A stretch of 31,115 nt of DNA, from IMG/VR virus record IMGVR_UViG_3300032282_001302, positions 1-31,115 of that record; one strand, given 5' to 3'. Positions 9,165 to 18,170 of the stretch are shown here, piece after piece. Under the pieces are notes generated by a model, which was not told where the DNA came from, did no database searches, and saw only the letters and a list, made by a program, of their open reading frames with translations. Every line of letters begins with the position of its first letter. The first letter of the stretch is position 1. This DNA comes from a virus. A program made the translations under genes and the position numbers.

Positions 9165-10996
9165 TATCTAATAGATGTAAAGACGTAATTTTGACCTGCT
9201 TCTAAGTTACCACTAGAAGACTTATCTGCAATAACAGTAATATTTAAATATGTTGGATCAATTTGAACGATCTGATTTAATGCAGAAACAACATCATAAG
9301 AAGCTGGCTTGACTGTAATCTCAAATGCGTCTTCTGCTATAGAAGCTATGTTTAGATTTTTTATATTAATCAATCCTGTTGCATACGATATCGTTCCAAT
9401 AGTACCATTAACCACAATCTTAGTGTAGTTGGTATCATAGTAGAATAGACGAACATTTCCATTTTCATCATCATCAAGATAATGCACGTTTGTACTATTT
9501 GGAATAAGGAAACCTGTAGACTTAAATACATCACCCAATCTATTTCCTTCTTGACTAATAGGATTAATTAAATTAATAATATATTCTGAGTTTAGATTAT
9601 ATTTTGGAGTGACACGTCTAGTGATAGTTAACTTAGTTATGTTATTTGTAATAGAAGTATCTGATGAATCAATAAGACTACTTAACTTAGAGAAACGAAG
9701 TAAACCATCAAATCTCTGAAGGTATTCAGTATTGTAATTTGTTATAGCATTCTTAACGATAGTAGTTAATTGTGATGGTGTCTTTGTAGTATTTCTATCG
9801 TTATAGTATAATGTACAATCTATATTAATGTTTAGATATTCTGGATCAACAATCTCTGGAGTTATTGAAACTACATTTCTTTTCAATAGATTAGATACAA
9901 GATACTCTTTTTGCATCGTTGTTAATCTAGTACTTGTAGTAGGTTTAACACAAATAAATGTTTTACCATAAATCTTAGGGATGTTATTTTCTCCACCCCA
10001 AACCTGAACTGTTTGCGCTTCTGGTAGAATGCTATGGACAAGAACTCTATAATCTTCTGGAGTTACTGCTCTGTTTTGAGCAGCATATGTTCTTGGTGCA
10101 TTAAATTTGATAGAAGAGATAGACTCAGAAGCTGCACCACCACTAGAACTAGAAATAGTGACAACAGACAAATTACTTCCAAGAAGAGTAACACCACCAT
10201 ATGTGAAGGTAGAAATTCCATTTGCAGCTTCTAAGCTAGAAACATAATAGTCTAAAGTGATAACATTACCTTCAGATAAAGCCATACCAACAATACCATT
10301 ACCAAAATTTAATTCATAAAGACCATTATCGATTTCTTTAATGAAATAGACATTTGTGTTTTCATTCGCAACAACTAGATCTTCGACCTTACTGAATACG
10401 GCATATTCATCTGTAGAAGCAGTTTCTTGTATACGAACCGCAAGAGTTGATAGGTCTACATTAGCATTAGGTATTAATATTCTTTGACCATTAGTATAAT
10501 TGTATTTGAATTTTAGTGGTATACCCTCTACTATCGTAACATCTGAGAATTGATATACTCCACTAGAATTTTTGGATACTGTTAGTGCTTCTCTATTATA
10601 AAATGTATAGGTTTTTCCATCTATAGAAGCAGTGAATGGCTGATATGCAGGAAGAGTAACAACGGCTGGATTAGAAGTTGGAGCAGAAATTGTAATGTTC
10701 ACAACAGCAGTAGCAGACTTGGCAGAAACTGGCGTATAACCTAACATCTTAGCTAAAGATACTACTGAAGATCTCTTACTTGCTGAGTCCAAAAACATTT
10801 CATTAATAGCAAGGTTAGTATAGATACTATTGTAATGCGTATTATATGCTAGTAAGTCTATAAGGACTGACATAGCAGAACCTTCAAAGTCATAGTCTGT
10901 AAATTCAGATTGACCTTTTAGGTAATTTTTAATATTCGTTTTAATAGCGTCAAAGTCTAATTCAGCTACGCTAATTCTTTTATTGTTAATAGCCAT
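9164..10996 (-). CDS. 6: gp6 baseplate wedge subunit
   Basis: 610 aa, against 660 aa in T4. The N-terminus (ELDFDAIKTNIKNYLKGQ, FTDYDFEGSAMSVLIDLLAY, NEMFLDSASKRSSVVSLAKM, LGYTP) is diagnostic of gp6 in T4-like phages. Later VTPEDYRVLVHSILPEAQTV and VQVWGGENN match the J-like baseplate core domain shared with other contractile tails. gp6 forms the continuous ring around the hub that holds the wedges together. It starts one base after the gp25 stop with no strong ribosome site (the context is CGATAAATG), so translation is probably coupled to gp25. Gene order gp25-gp6-gp7 is the expected wedge cluster. Confidence 0.88.
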   Translation of the reverse strand: MAINNKRISVAELDFDAIKTNIKNYLKGQSEFTDYDFEGSAMSVLIDLLAYNTHYNSIYTNLAINEMFLDSASKRSSVVSLAKMLGYTPVSAKSATAVVNITISAPTSNPAVVTLPAYQPFTASIDGKTYTFYNREALTVSKNSSGVYQFSDVTIVEGIPLKFKYNYTNGQRILIPNANVDLSTLAVRIQETASTDEYAVFSKVEDLVVANENTNVYFIKEIDNGLYELNFGNGIVGMALSEGNVITLDYYVSSLEAANGISTFTYGGVTLLGSNLSVVTISSSSGGAASESISSIKFNAPRTYAAQNRAVTPEDYRVLVHSILPEAQTVQVWGGENNIPKIYGKTFICVKPTTSTRLTTMQKEYLVSNLLKRNVVSITPEIVDPEYLNINIDCTLYYNDRNTTKTPSQLTTIVKNAITNYNTEYLQRFDGLLRFSKLSSLIDSSDTSITNNITKLTITRRVTPKYNLNSEYIINLINPISQEGNRLGDVFKSTGFLIPNSTNVHYLDDDENGNVRLFYYDTNYTKIVVNGTIGTISYATGLINIKNLNIASIAEDAFEITVKPASYDVVSALNQIVQIDPTYLNITVIADKSSSGNLEAGQNYVFTSIR

Positions 10997-11389
10997 TTAT
11001 CGAGTTCTCTCTAATACTAATTCTACAGAAAGTGGTTTTTCTGTGTTTACTATTTTGAATTCTACTGTTACATTTACTGTATTATCATCTCGTAAGTCAT
11101 AGACAAGTACATCTATAAGTTCAGCACGTGGTTCATAATTAGTGATAACATCTATAATTGCTCTTTTAAGTGAAAGAGCGAACATTGGAGTTGGCAATTC
11201 AAATAGAAGTTTTCTAATAGGAGACCCAATTTCACTATGGAATGGTCTCTCATAATTTGAGGTTAATACCAGATTCTTTATCGCAGATTTAACAGAGTTT
11301 TCATCAAAACGACGTGATATATCCTTAGTCACTGGGTGAGGAGTGAAGTTAAAGTCTAAATCCGAGAATGTTCTTGTAATTATTGCCAT
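10997..11389 (-). CDS. 25: gp25 baseplate wedge subunit (GPW/gp25 family)
   Basis: 130 aa, the usual length for gp25 (T4: 132). It contains the family features: an N-terminal beta segment DLDFNFTPHPVTKDISRR, the helix SVKSAIKNLVLTSNYERPFH followed by SEIGSPIRKLLFELPTP, and LKRAIIDVITNYEPRAELIDV. gp25 sits at the sheath-baseplate junction and initiates sheath assembly. No Shine-Dalgarno sequence is visible before the ATG at 11389. Instead CTAAATAACTAAT directly precedes the ATG, a context identical to that of the gp2-like gene on the other strand. The gene starts just after the PAAR gene. Confidence 0.9.
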   Translation of the reverse strand: MAIITRTFSDLDFNFTPHPVTKDISRRFDENSVKSAIKNLVLTSNYERPFHSEIGSPIRKLLFELPTPMFALSLKRAIIDVITNYEPRAELIDVLVYDLRDDNTVNVTVEFKIVNTEKPLSVELVLERTR

Positions 11390-11395
11390 ATTAGT

Positions 11396-11402
11396 TATTT
11401 AG
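11396..11402 (-). promoter_or_regulatory. Late-type CTAAATA motif abutting the gp25 start codon
   Basis: CTAAATA on the minus strand ends 6 bases before the gp25 ATG (11389). Read as a T4-like late promoter, transcription would begin at about the start codon. The same 18-base string (CTAAATAACTAATATGGC) occurs at 18158-18175 before the gp2-like gene. Promoter activity is inferred. Confidence 0.35.
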
Positions 11403-11403
11403 G

Positions 11404-11706
11404 TTATTCTATAAACGAATTTGCAGATCCTTCAGCAATCGCATCTCCATCCCCAACATCATCACCGATTCTTGCAGCAGCTTTACCTTCCAGATAAGTC
11501 TTCCCTGCTCCAGAACTAACAAATCTTTCAGACTGAGTATGAGTAACTGTACCACAGCTATGAGTTGCAAATTGGCATCCTGAATTAACAACACCAGCTT
11601 TAATTCCATTAAAAAATGTTTTAGATATTGGACTCTGAACCATAGATGTTGGAGGAAAACATCCATGTCCAGTAGACATATCACCGACTCTACTAACGGC
11701 TGGCAT
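11404..11706 (-). CDS. 5.4: PAAR-repeat spike tip protein (gp5.4-like)
   Basis: 100 aa with the PAAR signature: an N-terminal AVSRVGDMSTGHGCFPPT, a central KAGVVNSGCQFATHSCG, and C-terminal KTYLEGKAAARIGDDVGDGD. Histidines and cysteines (H14, C16 and the Cys/His cluster near residues 43-50) are placed to bind the metal at the tip of the cone. PAAR proteins cap the gp5 beta-helix and sharpen the spike. T4 gp5.4 is 97 aa. The gene follows gp5 by 51 bases, matching a spike-tip partnership. AAGG lies 8 bases before the ATG at 11706. Confidence 0.9.
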   Translation of the reverse strand: MPAVSRVGDMSTGHGCFPPTSMVQSPISKTFFNGIKAGVVNSGCQFATHSCGTVTHTQSERFVSSGAGKTYLEGKAAARIGDDVGDGDAIAEGSANSFIE

Positions 11707-11757
11707 GGGAGTACCTTACGTTAATTTTTAGAGTTATTAATGGAAGTATAAAATTCA

Positions 11758-14700
11758 TTACTGAGATTTCTTAGCTGGAATTGTATCTAACAAATAGAAT
11801 CCTACTGGGTTTCCTTTAGAGTCACGTTTATACGTTCTATCATTAACCATTGTGAATGCCATCTTTCTATTAGATCCATCTGGTTTATATCCAACGTGAA
11901 TCCAGCAAGAATCTTGGAAACGATATTCTAAAATCAATTGATCGTAAGGAATAACCTTTTCTGCTTTCTGAATCGTCTCATAAGTTTTCTGATACTTGTT
12001 GGGTAATAGAAGACCGATGTCTGCACAATGCCCCTTACAGTGATCTGATGTAGGTGATTCATTTGGAACAACACCTCTTAATCTATATCCAGAATTTATT
12101 CTCCACTGTGTTCTATAACCACCAATACCACCTGGAAGTATAGTAAGCATTGGCTCCATTACATTTTGCGCAAGATTAGCTAAGTTACATACAATTTCTT
12201 GAACAGTATATAGATGCTCTTTACCAGTAGCGGAATTCATCAACATCTGATCAACTAATCTATGATTTCCATTAACGCCACCATCAGCGATTAACATACC
12301 TAAAGTAAAGTTACTTGATAATCTATAATCATTAGTAAAGTTTTTACTGCTATAGATTATTTTGCAGTCAACTGATGTAGTCGTTGAAGAACCACCAGAC
12401 ATAACTTCTGAAGATTCTGTGGCAGACGCATCTGCTGCATTTGGATCACCTTGTTCTTTAGATTGTTTCGCAGCAGCTGCTCTTCCTTCTGGTGTATTAT
12501 AGTCATCAGGTGTTTCTGCAGCAGCATTCTCTTCGAATTGTCTTTCAGGTGGAATCAAGAATGGAACAACTGGATCTAATGGCACACCTTCATCTGGTGG
12601 TGTTAGATCGATCGTATCAACACTTGCAGAAGATGCTCCATTACCAAAATCACCACGAGCATAATCTGCTTTGAAGTTTCCACTAGTCAATAAATCCATA
12701 GAACCAGAAGATGTTAGTTTAGTCGCTCCAGCAACTAAAACATTCATATCTGCCAAAGAGTGCATATTGATATTCTGTGCTTGAACATTAAAGTTACCAA
12801 CAGCTTTAAGATTGATATCTTTACCAACAACAGCATCTAAAGTCTTAGCAATTCTAACTGTTCCATTACCACCAACATCTACATTAGCGTTACCAGTAAC
12901 CTCAACATTGGCTGTACTCTTAGCAAGTATATTGGCATTACCTTCAATTGTAATATTACACTCACCAGCTATACTGATACAACCATTACGTTCCATAATT
13001 AGGAAATTATCACCAGCAATGTAGTTAATCTGAGTACCGTTTGGATCTATCTCAGAGAATGTACCTGCACGATGGTATGTATGAATTCTTTCGTATCCTG
13101 GAGTATCATCAAATTCTTGGATGTGTCCAGCTTCAGTTTCAAGCACCTTGTTAAATGGATACTTTGCTCCATATGTTGACAGTGGTTGATCCCAGCTTCC
13201 TTCTCCAAGTGCTTTAGCTACAGTAAGTCTTCTGTTCTTATCTTTGTTTGATACAATAGTACCATCAATAATACCACGTGCTAAACGATTGGTATCTGGC
13301 TCTCCGATATATCCTGGTAGTGGATACTTATTATTTGGATCTCTAAATCCTGTATCAACAGATCCAGTCTTAATACTATTTGCAGATGGTTGTGGTGTAA
13401 CAACTCCATCTGCAGGTGCTTCTGGTATAGGTGATCCAGCATCTTTTTGTGCTGATGCACCAACTGATTTACCGTAAAAATATTCGTAATAGTTTAATTT
13501 TGCAGCAGAGATGTCTGGTGAATTAACACCAACACCTTTCTTAGCAGCATAAAAATATCCAGGATTATCAGTAGAAGAAACACCCTTTGATGTTCTGTCT
13601 TTAATATACAATGCAGCTATTAGTGCACTAGCATCTAAATCAGAATCTAATGAATCTGGATTATTGACAATATCGATAGTTAGTCCTAATTCACTAGCAA
13701 GTTTCTGATATCTTGTATAGTTTCCTCTACCAGTTAACTGAATGAAACCACGTCCATAGTATTTTCCACCATCAGCATCAGTAAGATTACCTAAGAATCC
13801 TTTACCACGCTGAGTTGGACCATATGCCCATGAGAAAAACTGCTCACGTGTTATACCTTTTTTAGACGCTTCTGAATATTTTGATATATCTGCATCAGTT
13901 GCGAATGAATAGATCTGTTTTAATCTAGATGGCGAGTAATCAAATCCTTCTTTTTGCGGTATCCATTTTGATTCACCACCTGCAATACCAAGTAACGCAC
14001 ACTTCTGTTCTTTAGTTGTTAGACCAACTTTATCGCATGCAGCAATAAGTGCTTTAATACCAGCAGTAGATTTACTTACGTTACTAGTAGATTTTGGTGG
14101 TGGTATTGTTGGTATTGATACATTGATTGGTGTAGATTTAATAGGTGTTGCAGTCTCTGCACCACCAGCAATCTCACTAGAAGATAAAGTATTTCCAGCT
14201 TTATCTGTAGAAATGTTTCTTAACTTATCTACATTACTTTGAATAACCGCATCTATATTGGTAGGTGGATCTTCAAACGTGATAATGTTTTCTTCATAAT
14301 TAGTAACTTGATTACTAATGGTAATCTTCGTTGAGCTATCAATACTAACAATGTATGTCTCTGATGGAATATTGAAACCAAATACTCTCATATTTGGTTT
14401 CAGATTACTTGTTATATTGGTATTATTTGTATTGTCTTTATCGTATAAAGTTAACTGTGCACCAGTGTATGGACCAGGGATTGTTCTATATTCTTTAGTG
14501 GTAGATACTGCACCTATAATTGGACCAGTATCGTCAGCTTCTGGTGTCTTCGGTGTACTTGGAATTCCTCCAAGAGTACCAATCATAATTGGTTGTTGTT
14601 GGTCTGGATCTGCAAAAATAATGATAACAGCTGTACCTTCAACTGGACCAATAGGCGCAGTTCCAATACCATTCATTGCTGCAGAAGTTACAGGCTGAAG

Positions 14701-14835
14701 TGGAGTAGACCATGGCAACTCAGAAGTTGGTAATGTATTTTTATCATGAGTGTGCAATCCAACAACTCGAACCTGACAACGTCCTAGTCTTAGTGGATCA
14801 TTTCTATTCTCTACTATACCATAGTAAAAGTTCAT
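11758..14835 (-). CDS. 5: gp5-like baseplate hub spike with GH19-like and M15-like hydrolase domains
   Basis: 1025 aa (T4 gp5: 575). Residues 1-95 are the OB-fold hub domain (GIVENRNDPLRLGRCQVRVV, GTAVIIIFADPDQQQPIMIG). Residues 255-460 look like a GH19 chitinase/muramidase-type lysin: GIAGGESKW with likely catalytic Glu288, WAYGPTQRGKG, then YYGRGFIQLTGRGNYTRY. This replaces the T4 lysozyme domain. Residues 585-725 carry the valine/glycine-rich needle beta-helix (NITIEGNANILAKS, VEVTGNANVDVGG). Residues 840-990 resemble an M15_3 peptidase: INSGYR, SDHCKGHCADIG with zinc ligands His932 and Asp939, and WIHVGY with His980. The spike would pierce the outer membrane and cut glycan and peptide bonds of the wall. 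Downstream of gp27, upstream of PAAR. Confidence 0.85.
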   Translation of the reverse strand: MNFYYGIVENRNDPLRLGRCQVRVVGLHTHDKNTLPTSELPWSTPLQPVTSAAMNGIGTAPIGPVEGTAVIIIFADPDQQQPIMIGTLGGIPSTPKTPEADDTGPIIGAVSTTKEYRTIPGPYTGAQLTLYDKDNTNNTNITSNLKPNMRVFGFNIPSETYIVSIDSSTKITISNQVTNYEENIITFEDPPTNIDAVIQSNVDKLRNISTDKAGNTLSSSEIAGGAETATPIKSTPINVSIPTIPPPKSTSNVSKSTAGIKALIAACDKVGLTTKEQKCALLGIAGGESKWIPQKEGFDYSPSRLKQIYSFATDADISKYSEASKKGITREQFFSWAYGPTQRGKGFLGNLTDADGGKYYGRGFIQLTGRGNYTRYQKLASELGLTIDIVNNPDSLDSDLDASALIAALYIKDRTSKGVSSTDNPGYFYAAKKGVGVNSPDISAAKLNYYEYFYGKSVGASAQKDAGSPIPEAPADGVVTPQPSANSIKTGSVDTGFRDPNNKYPLPGYIGEPDTNRLARGIIDGTIVSNKDKNRRLTVAKALGEGSWDQPLSTYGAKYPFNKVLETEAGHIQEFDDTPGYERIHTYHRAGTFSEIDPNGTQINYIAGDNFLIMERNGCISIAGECNITIEGNANILAKSTANVEVTGNANVDVGGNGTVRIAKTLDAVVGKDINLKAVGNFNVQAQNINMHSLADMNVLVAGATKLTSSGSMDLLTSGNFKADYARGDFGNGASSASVDTIDLTPPDEGVPLDPVVPFLIPPERQFEENAAAETPDDYNTPEGRAAAAKQSKEQGDPNAADASATESSEVMSGGSSTTTSVDCKIIYSSKNFTNDYRLSSNFTLGMLIADGGVNGNHRLVDQMLMNSATGKEHLYTVQEIVCNLANLAQNVMEPMLTILPGGIGGYRTQWRINSGYRLRGVVPNESPTSDHCKGHCADIGLLLPNKYQKTYETIQKAEKVIPYDQLILEYRFQDSCWIHVGYKPDGSNRKMAFTMVNDRTYKRDSKGNPVGFYLLDTIPAKKSQ

Positions 14836-14836
14836 C

Positions 14837-16105
14837 TTATTTCCTATTCAAATCCATCTGTAATGATTCTTTAATCAACTCTATGTTACACTCATGTTTA
14901 TCTCTATCAATGTAGTGATTGATAGCAGATATCAAATAATATCCCGAGAACATTTTGTCTGTAATATCAGTATCTTCTTTAGTTATGGGTTCAATTTTAT
15001 TAAGTGTGACTGATACTTTTTGTCCAACTGTATAATCCATTCTTCCCATAACAGTAATGTTTAAACGATTGGCTTGAGCCATTTTTATTAATGATAGACG
15101 TTCCTGAACAGTGCTATAGTTAGAAGTATCTCCGAAACCATTAAATTGACCATATACTCTTGGATAGTTAATTATCATAGAGTTATTTCTAAAGATAGAA
15201 CTGTTAGAATTAATAGGATACTGGTTCAAGTGTTTCTGTTGATCGAAACGCTGAAACATATTATAGTTCTTAACAGTGTAACTTTTCTTAGTGATGTCAT
15301 AAGAAATAGCTTTAGAAGATAGCATACCAGAACGAATACGATCCATATAATCATATCCAACTGGGATACTTATTTCCATAATACGTTTAAAATCTTCTGG
15401 GATATTTCTAGCATCTGTGCCATTCGATCCACTATCACGAGTGTACTTATCATATACAAATTCTTGAAACACTGCTGCATTGTATAAACTATCTAAGCTA
15501 ACGAAATAGAAACCATCTCTATTCTCAAAAAAGATATAACTCGGAGAATTATTTGCAGCATTAGTTGTAAGATATATTAGATTTTCTATGGGAGACCAAT
15601 AGTTAGAAATATACTTTAAATTATTTCCAGTTGGTTCAACATATAATTGTTTTTTAGATTCAAGACCATCAGAGTCTCCAGTGACAAACTGTGGAACCAT
15701 GTCTGAAATTTTACCAGTGAATACTTTACTAATCTTCTTATTCAGATCAACGATAGCTTCCTGAGATATAAAATGTAACTGATAGACAACAGAACGATCT
15801 CCAAGCAGTTCTCTATTAGTTAACTTGTAGATATAAAATCTAGACTTTACATTACCACGTTCTAATGATGGTGTTGTTAGCTCTAACTCAATAAACTCTT
15901 CACCAATAAAGGGAAATAAGTTGATCAAGTCCAATGATTCTTTGATGATTAAACTTCCAGTTAAAAAAGGAGCAAACAAATCCTCATATAACTGTAGAGT
16001 GATGATCTGCGCTGAGATATCCTGATAGAATCCCTTTGATGTGATAATCTGCGCTTTGTCAATGCTGACATCACCAGCAAACCTAATTGACGTACTGGGT
16101 TTCAT
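14837..16105 (-). CDS. 27: gp27-like baseplate hub subunit
   Basis: 422 aa (T4 gp27: 391). It begins with SIRFAGDVSIDKAQIITSKG and DISAQIITLQLYEDLFAPF, a pattern common to hub proteins of T4-like marine phages. It ends with the domain MDYTVGQKVSVTLNKIEPI and MFSGYYLISAINHYID..KHECNIELIKES, which resembles the tail-hub (gpD/gp27-type) barrel where VGxxV..F/L and YxVxxVxHxF occur. gp27 trimers carry gp5. The gene overlaps gp53 by one base and ends one base before gp5, so the three are translationally coupled. Assignment rests on context and fold-like pattern more than on direct T4 identity. Confidence 0.7.
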   Translation of the reverse strand: MKPSTSIRFAGDVSIDKAQIITSKGFYQDISAQIITLQLYEDLFAPFLTGSLIIKESLDLINLFPFIGEEFIELELTTPSLERGNVKSRFYIYKLTNRELLGDRSVVYQLHFISQEAIVDLNKKISKVFTGKISDMVPQFVTGDSDGLESKKQLYVEPTGNNLKYISNYWSPIENLIYLTTNAANNSPSYIFFENRDGFYFVSLDSLYNAAVFQEFVYDKYTRDSGSNGTDARNIPEDFKRIMEISIPVGYDYMDRIRSGMLSSKAISYDITKKSYTVKNYNMFQRFDQQKHLNQYPINSNSSIFRNNSMIINYPRVYGQFNGFGDTSNYSTVQERLSLIKMAQANRLNITVMGRMDYTVGQKVSVTLNKIEPITKEDTDITDKMFSGYYLISAINHYIDRDKHECNIELIKESLQMDLNRK

Positions 16106-16593
16106 TATAATAGATCTTTAAAGTTTTTCAATACAGTGTTTAACAATCGTGGTGAAACTATTTTTATTCTTCGTTTAGATTCATTTATTTTACGTTCATA
16201 TTCATCATTTGAAACTGGATATGCATTAACTTCATCTGAATTAACAACATAACCATCTGAATTTTCATAGTGATGAATACCGTATATGTTATCATATTTT
16301 TCTTGTATGACTTTAAGAAGACGACTTTCTTCTAAAGGAAAATCTGTAAGGTAATCAATGCTATCATTACATAACATAACAACCCAGTGATACTTAGCAT
16401 CACCATAAATCTTCTCGGCAATTAGTTCTGGAGTCTCTCCATCTTCAATGTCATACTCTTCATATAGAGTTATGTTGGCTAGAATCTCTTTACGTACTCT
16501 AATATTTCTAGTGATATCTGTAACGATAGCTGTCTTTAGTGTATCACCATATTTAAAATCATATAAAAAATTTGGAAAATCTTTGAAATACAT
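16105..16593 (-). CDS. 53: gp53 baseplate wedge subunit
   Basis: 162 aa (T4: 196). Shared features with T4 gp53: a start YFKDFPNFLYDF, VTDITRNIRVRKEI (T4: MTDIFRNYK), YDIEDGETPELIAEKIYGDA (T4: GSPRPEELANAIYGNP), KYHWVVMLCNDSIDYLTDFP (T4: QLYWVLLMCNDNYDPYYGW), and a C-terminal RIKIVSPRLLNTVLKNFKDLL. gp53 is the wedge protein that clamps neighbouring wedges around the hub. The middle has a LysM-like helix-turn (ELIAEKIYGDAKYHWVVM), as noted for the family. It shares one base with both flanking genes. Confidence 0.85.
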   Translation of the reverse strand: MYFKDFPNFLYDFKYGDTLKTAIVTDITRNIRVRKEILANITLYEEYDIEDGETPELIAEKIYGDAKYHWVVMLCNDSIDYLTDFPLEESRLLKVIQEKYDNIYGIHHYENSDGYVVNSDEVNAYPVSNDEYERKINESKRRIKIVSPRLLNTVLKNFKDLL

Positions 16594-17687
16594 TATAGAC
16601 CATCCTTAACTTTATCTTTGGTAAGCAGAGCAAGTTCACGGAATGAAAGTGTTATGTTAATTTGTGTCGGCATGCCATTCTCAAATGTACTAAAATTACC
16701 GTTTGGAGTATAGTTGACATTCATCTCTGTAAGTACGCAAGATGTATGACGATGAAGATTCATATTTTCTTGAGTACCTTGATAGTAGTAAATATCAAAC
16801 TCAGAAGGATAGATGTAAACGAAATTGTGAGTATCTTTAAACTCTGGGTGCATGTGATACTTAAATTCTTGAATAATCTGTAATATGTTACTAGCTTCAG
16901 AAGCATTTCTTGGAAAGAATTGATAGTCAAAAGAGAATGTTCTAAAATCAACACCTTTAAATACTTGTTCTTTCTTTGGATTCGCAGCAAGTCCAAGAGC
17001 AGCAGAATTAGCTCCAGCATTTGGTCCTTTTGATAAAGCGATGTTAGCAATAATAGCAGAGCCAACATCCTTCACATTGCTGTTCTTAGCTTTAGAATCG
17101 ACAGCTTTCATAATTTCATCAATACCAACAGAAGCAGCCTGTAGCATCGCAGTATCATCATCAGACCATTGCATGCCGTAGCGAATACTTAATTGATTTG
17201 GTATATGTAAAGCAATAGCTGTTTTTAATCTCTTCTGAGAACGACTAGCATCTGGAGCTAATTGTGCAGCAATACCAAGACCAACTGTAGGAATATTAGC
17301 TCCAGCAGCTGCAGCAAGAGTGCCTTTAACATCACCTTTAATGATAGCACCACCAACAAGACCAGCAACAGTATTAACAGCAGCGTTAGCACCGATTAAT
17401 TGATTTGTTGATAGTCCAGAAGCGATTAAATCACCACGATCTCTTCCTTCAGTCTGATCTAACTCAACTGTAGCTGCAGCATTATCACCCTTAAGAAGTT
17501 TAGAATCACTGGCAACATTAATATAGAATACAACATAGTTTGCACCATATTTCGAAGACATTAAATCAATAGGATATGTATAATTTTTTATATCATATTT
17601 GCCGTCGGCGAATCGTGTTGCTGCACCACGTGGTGTATATATTGGTGGCTTTGGAGCAGGTGCTGGTTGTTCTTTTTCTGTTGCCAT
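16593..17687 (-). CDS. 48: gp48-like baseplate tail-tube cap protein
   Basis: 364 aa, the same length as T4 gp48. The N-terminus is Pro/Lys-rich (KEQPAPAPKPPIYTPRG), followed by LMSSKYGANYVVFYINVAS, a Gly/Ala-rich hydrophobic stretch (residues ~100-150), LHIPNQLSIRYGMQWSDDD, then VDFRTFSFDYQFFPRNASEA, IIQEFKYHMHPEF, YIYPSEFDIYYY and a final INITLSFRELALLTKDKV. This tube-fold C-terminal half is typical of gp48/gp54. gp48 caps the hub and starts the tail tube. It is the first gene of the minus-strand baseplate operon, starting 46 bases from the divergent gp4 gene. Confidence 0.82.
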   Translation of the reverse strand: MATEKEQPAPAPKPPIYTPRGAATRFADGKYDIKNYTYPIDLMSSKYGANYVVFYINVASDSKLLKGDNAAATVELDQTEGRDRGDLIASGLSTNQLIGANAAVNTVAGLVGGAIIKGDVKGTLAAAAGANIPTVGLGIAAQLAPDASRSQKRLKTAIALHIPNQLSIRYGMQWSDDDTAMLQAASVGIDEIMKAVDSKAKNSNVKDVGSAIIANIALSKGPNAGANSAALGLAANPKKEQVFKGVDFRTFSFDYQFFPRNASEASNILQIIQEFKYHMHPEFKDTHNFVYIYPSEFDIYYYQGTQENMNLHRHTSCVLTEMNVNYTPNGNFSTFENGMPTQINITLSFRELALLTKDKVKDGL

Positions 17688-17700
17688 TTTTACCTTTAAC

Positions 17701-17707
17701 CTAAATA
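17701..17707 (+). promoter_or_regulatory. Late-promoter-like motif for the plus-strand gp4 operon
   Basis: CTAAATA followed by AT lies 26 bases before the gp4 ATG at 17734, inside the 46-bp divergent gap. The core matches the TAAATA part of the T4 late consensus and the CTAAATAA context found before gp25 and the gp2-like gene. Inferred from motif and position. Confidence 0.45.
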
Positions 17708-17728
17708 ATTGATGGTTATTCTATCACA

Positions 17729-17736
17729 TATTTATG
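17729..17736 (-). promoter_or_regulatory. Late-promoter-like motif for the minus-strand baseplate operon
   Basis: The minus strand reads CATAAATA, one mismatch from the T4 late consensus TATAAATA, 41 bases upstream of the gp48 ATG at 17687. It overlaps the start codon of the divergent gp4 gene. No sigma70-like pair is visible in this gap, consistent with late-only expression in both directions. Confidence 0.5.
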
Positions 17737-18165
17737 TTCCATAAAAGACGATACATCCCAGTATTTCCAGAAAAATACACTGGAGACCCAACTAATATCA
17801 TAATGAGATCTAGTTGGGAGACTAAATTCGCTTCTTGGTGTGATAAAAACCCAAGTATCGTTAAATGGAGTTCAGAAGAAACTGTAATTCCATATCGTTG
17901 TCCAACAGATCAAAAGATCCATCGTTACTTTGTAGATTTTAAGATCACTACAACGAATGGTAAAACGTATCTGGTTGAAGTAAAGCCATCTAAACAGACT
18001 CAACCACCAGAGTATCCTGGTCGTAGGACACAGAGATATTTAGTTGAGTCTCTTACATTTATGAAAAACCAAGCAAAATGGCAAGCTGCAGATTCCTATG
18101 CAAAGGATCGTGGATGGGAATTTAAAATAATAACTGAATACGAGTTAGGATTGGCAACTAAATAA
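17734..18165 (+). CDS. 4: gp4 head completion protein (endonuclease-like fold)
   Basis: 143 aa (T4 gp4: 150). Contains RRYIPVFPEKYTGDPTNIIM, RSSWETKFASWCDKNPSIVK, WSSEETVIPYRCP, then HRYFVDFKITTTNGKTYLVE and VKPSKQT. The pattern E..F..WCD....V..W.SE and YFVDF......YLVEVKP is that of the TnsA/PD-(D/E)xK-like nuclease fold known for this head-completion family; E35, D62-region and E/VK residues are retained. It completes the packaged head for tail joining. No Shine-Dalgarno sequence precedes the ATG at 17734, although MFHKRRYIPVFPEKY is the expected N-terminus, so the start is kept. Confidence 0.85.
   Translation: MFHKRRYIPVFPEKYTGDPTNIIMRSSWETKFASWCDKNPSIVKWSSEETVIPYRCPTDQKIHRYFVDFKITTTNGKTYLVEVKPSKQTQPPEYPGRRTQRYLVESLTFMKNQAKWQAADSYAKDRGWEFKIITEYELGLATK
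18158..18164 (+). promoter_or_regulatory. Late-type CTAAATA motif abutting the gp2-like start codon
   Basis: CTAAATA overlaps the gp4 stop codon and ends 6 bases before the ATG at 18171. This is the same spacing and the same 18-base context as before gp25. No Shine-Dalgarno sequence is visible. It may be a promoter, a translation-start element, or both. Confidence 0.35.
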
Positions 18166-18170
18166 CTAAT

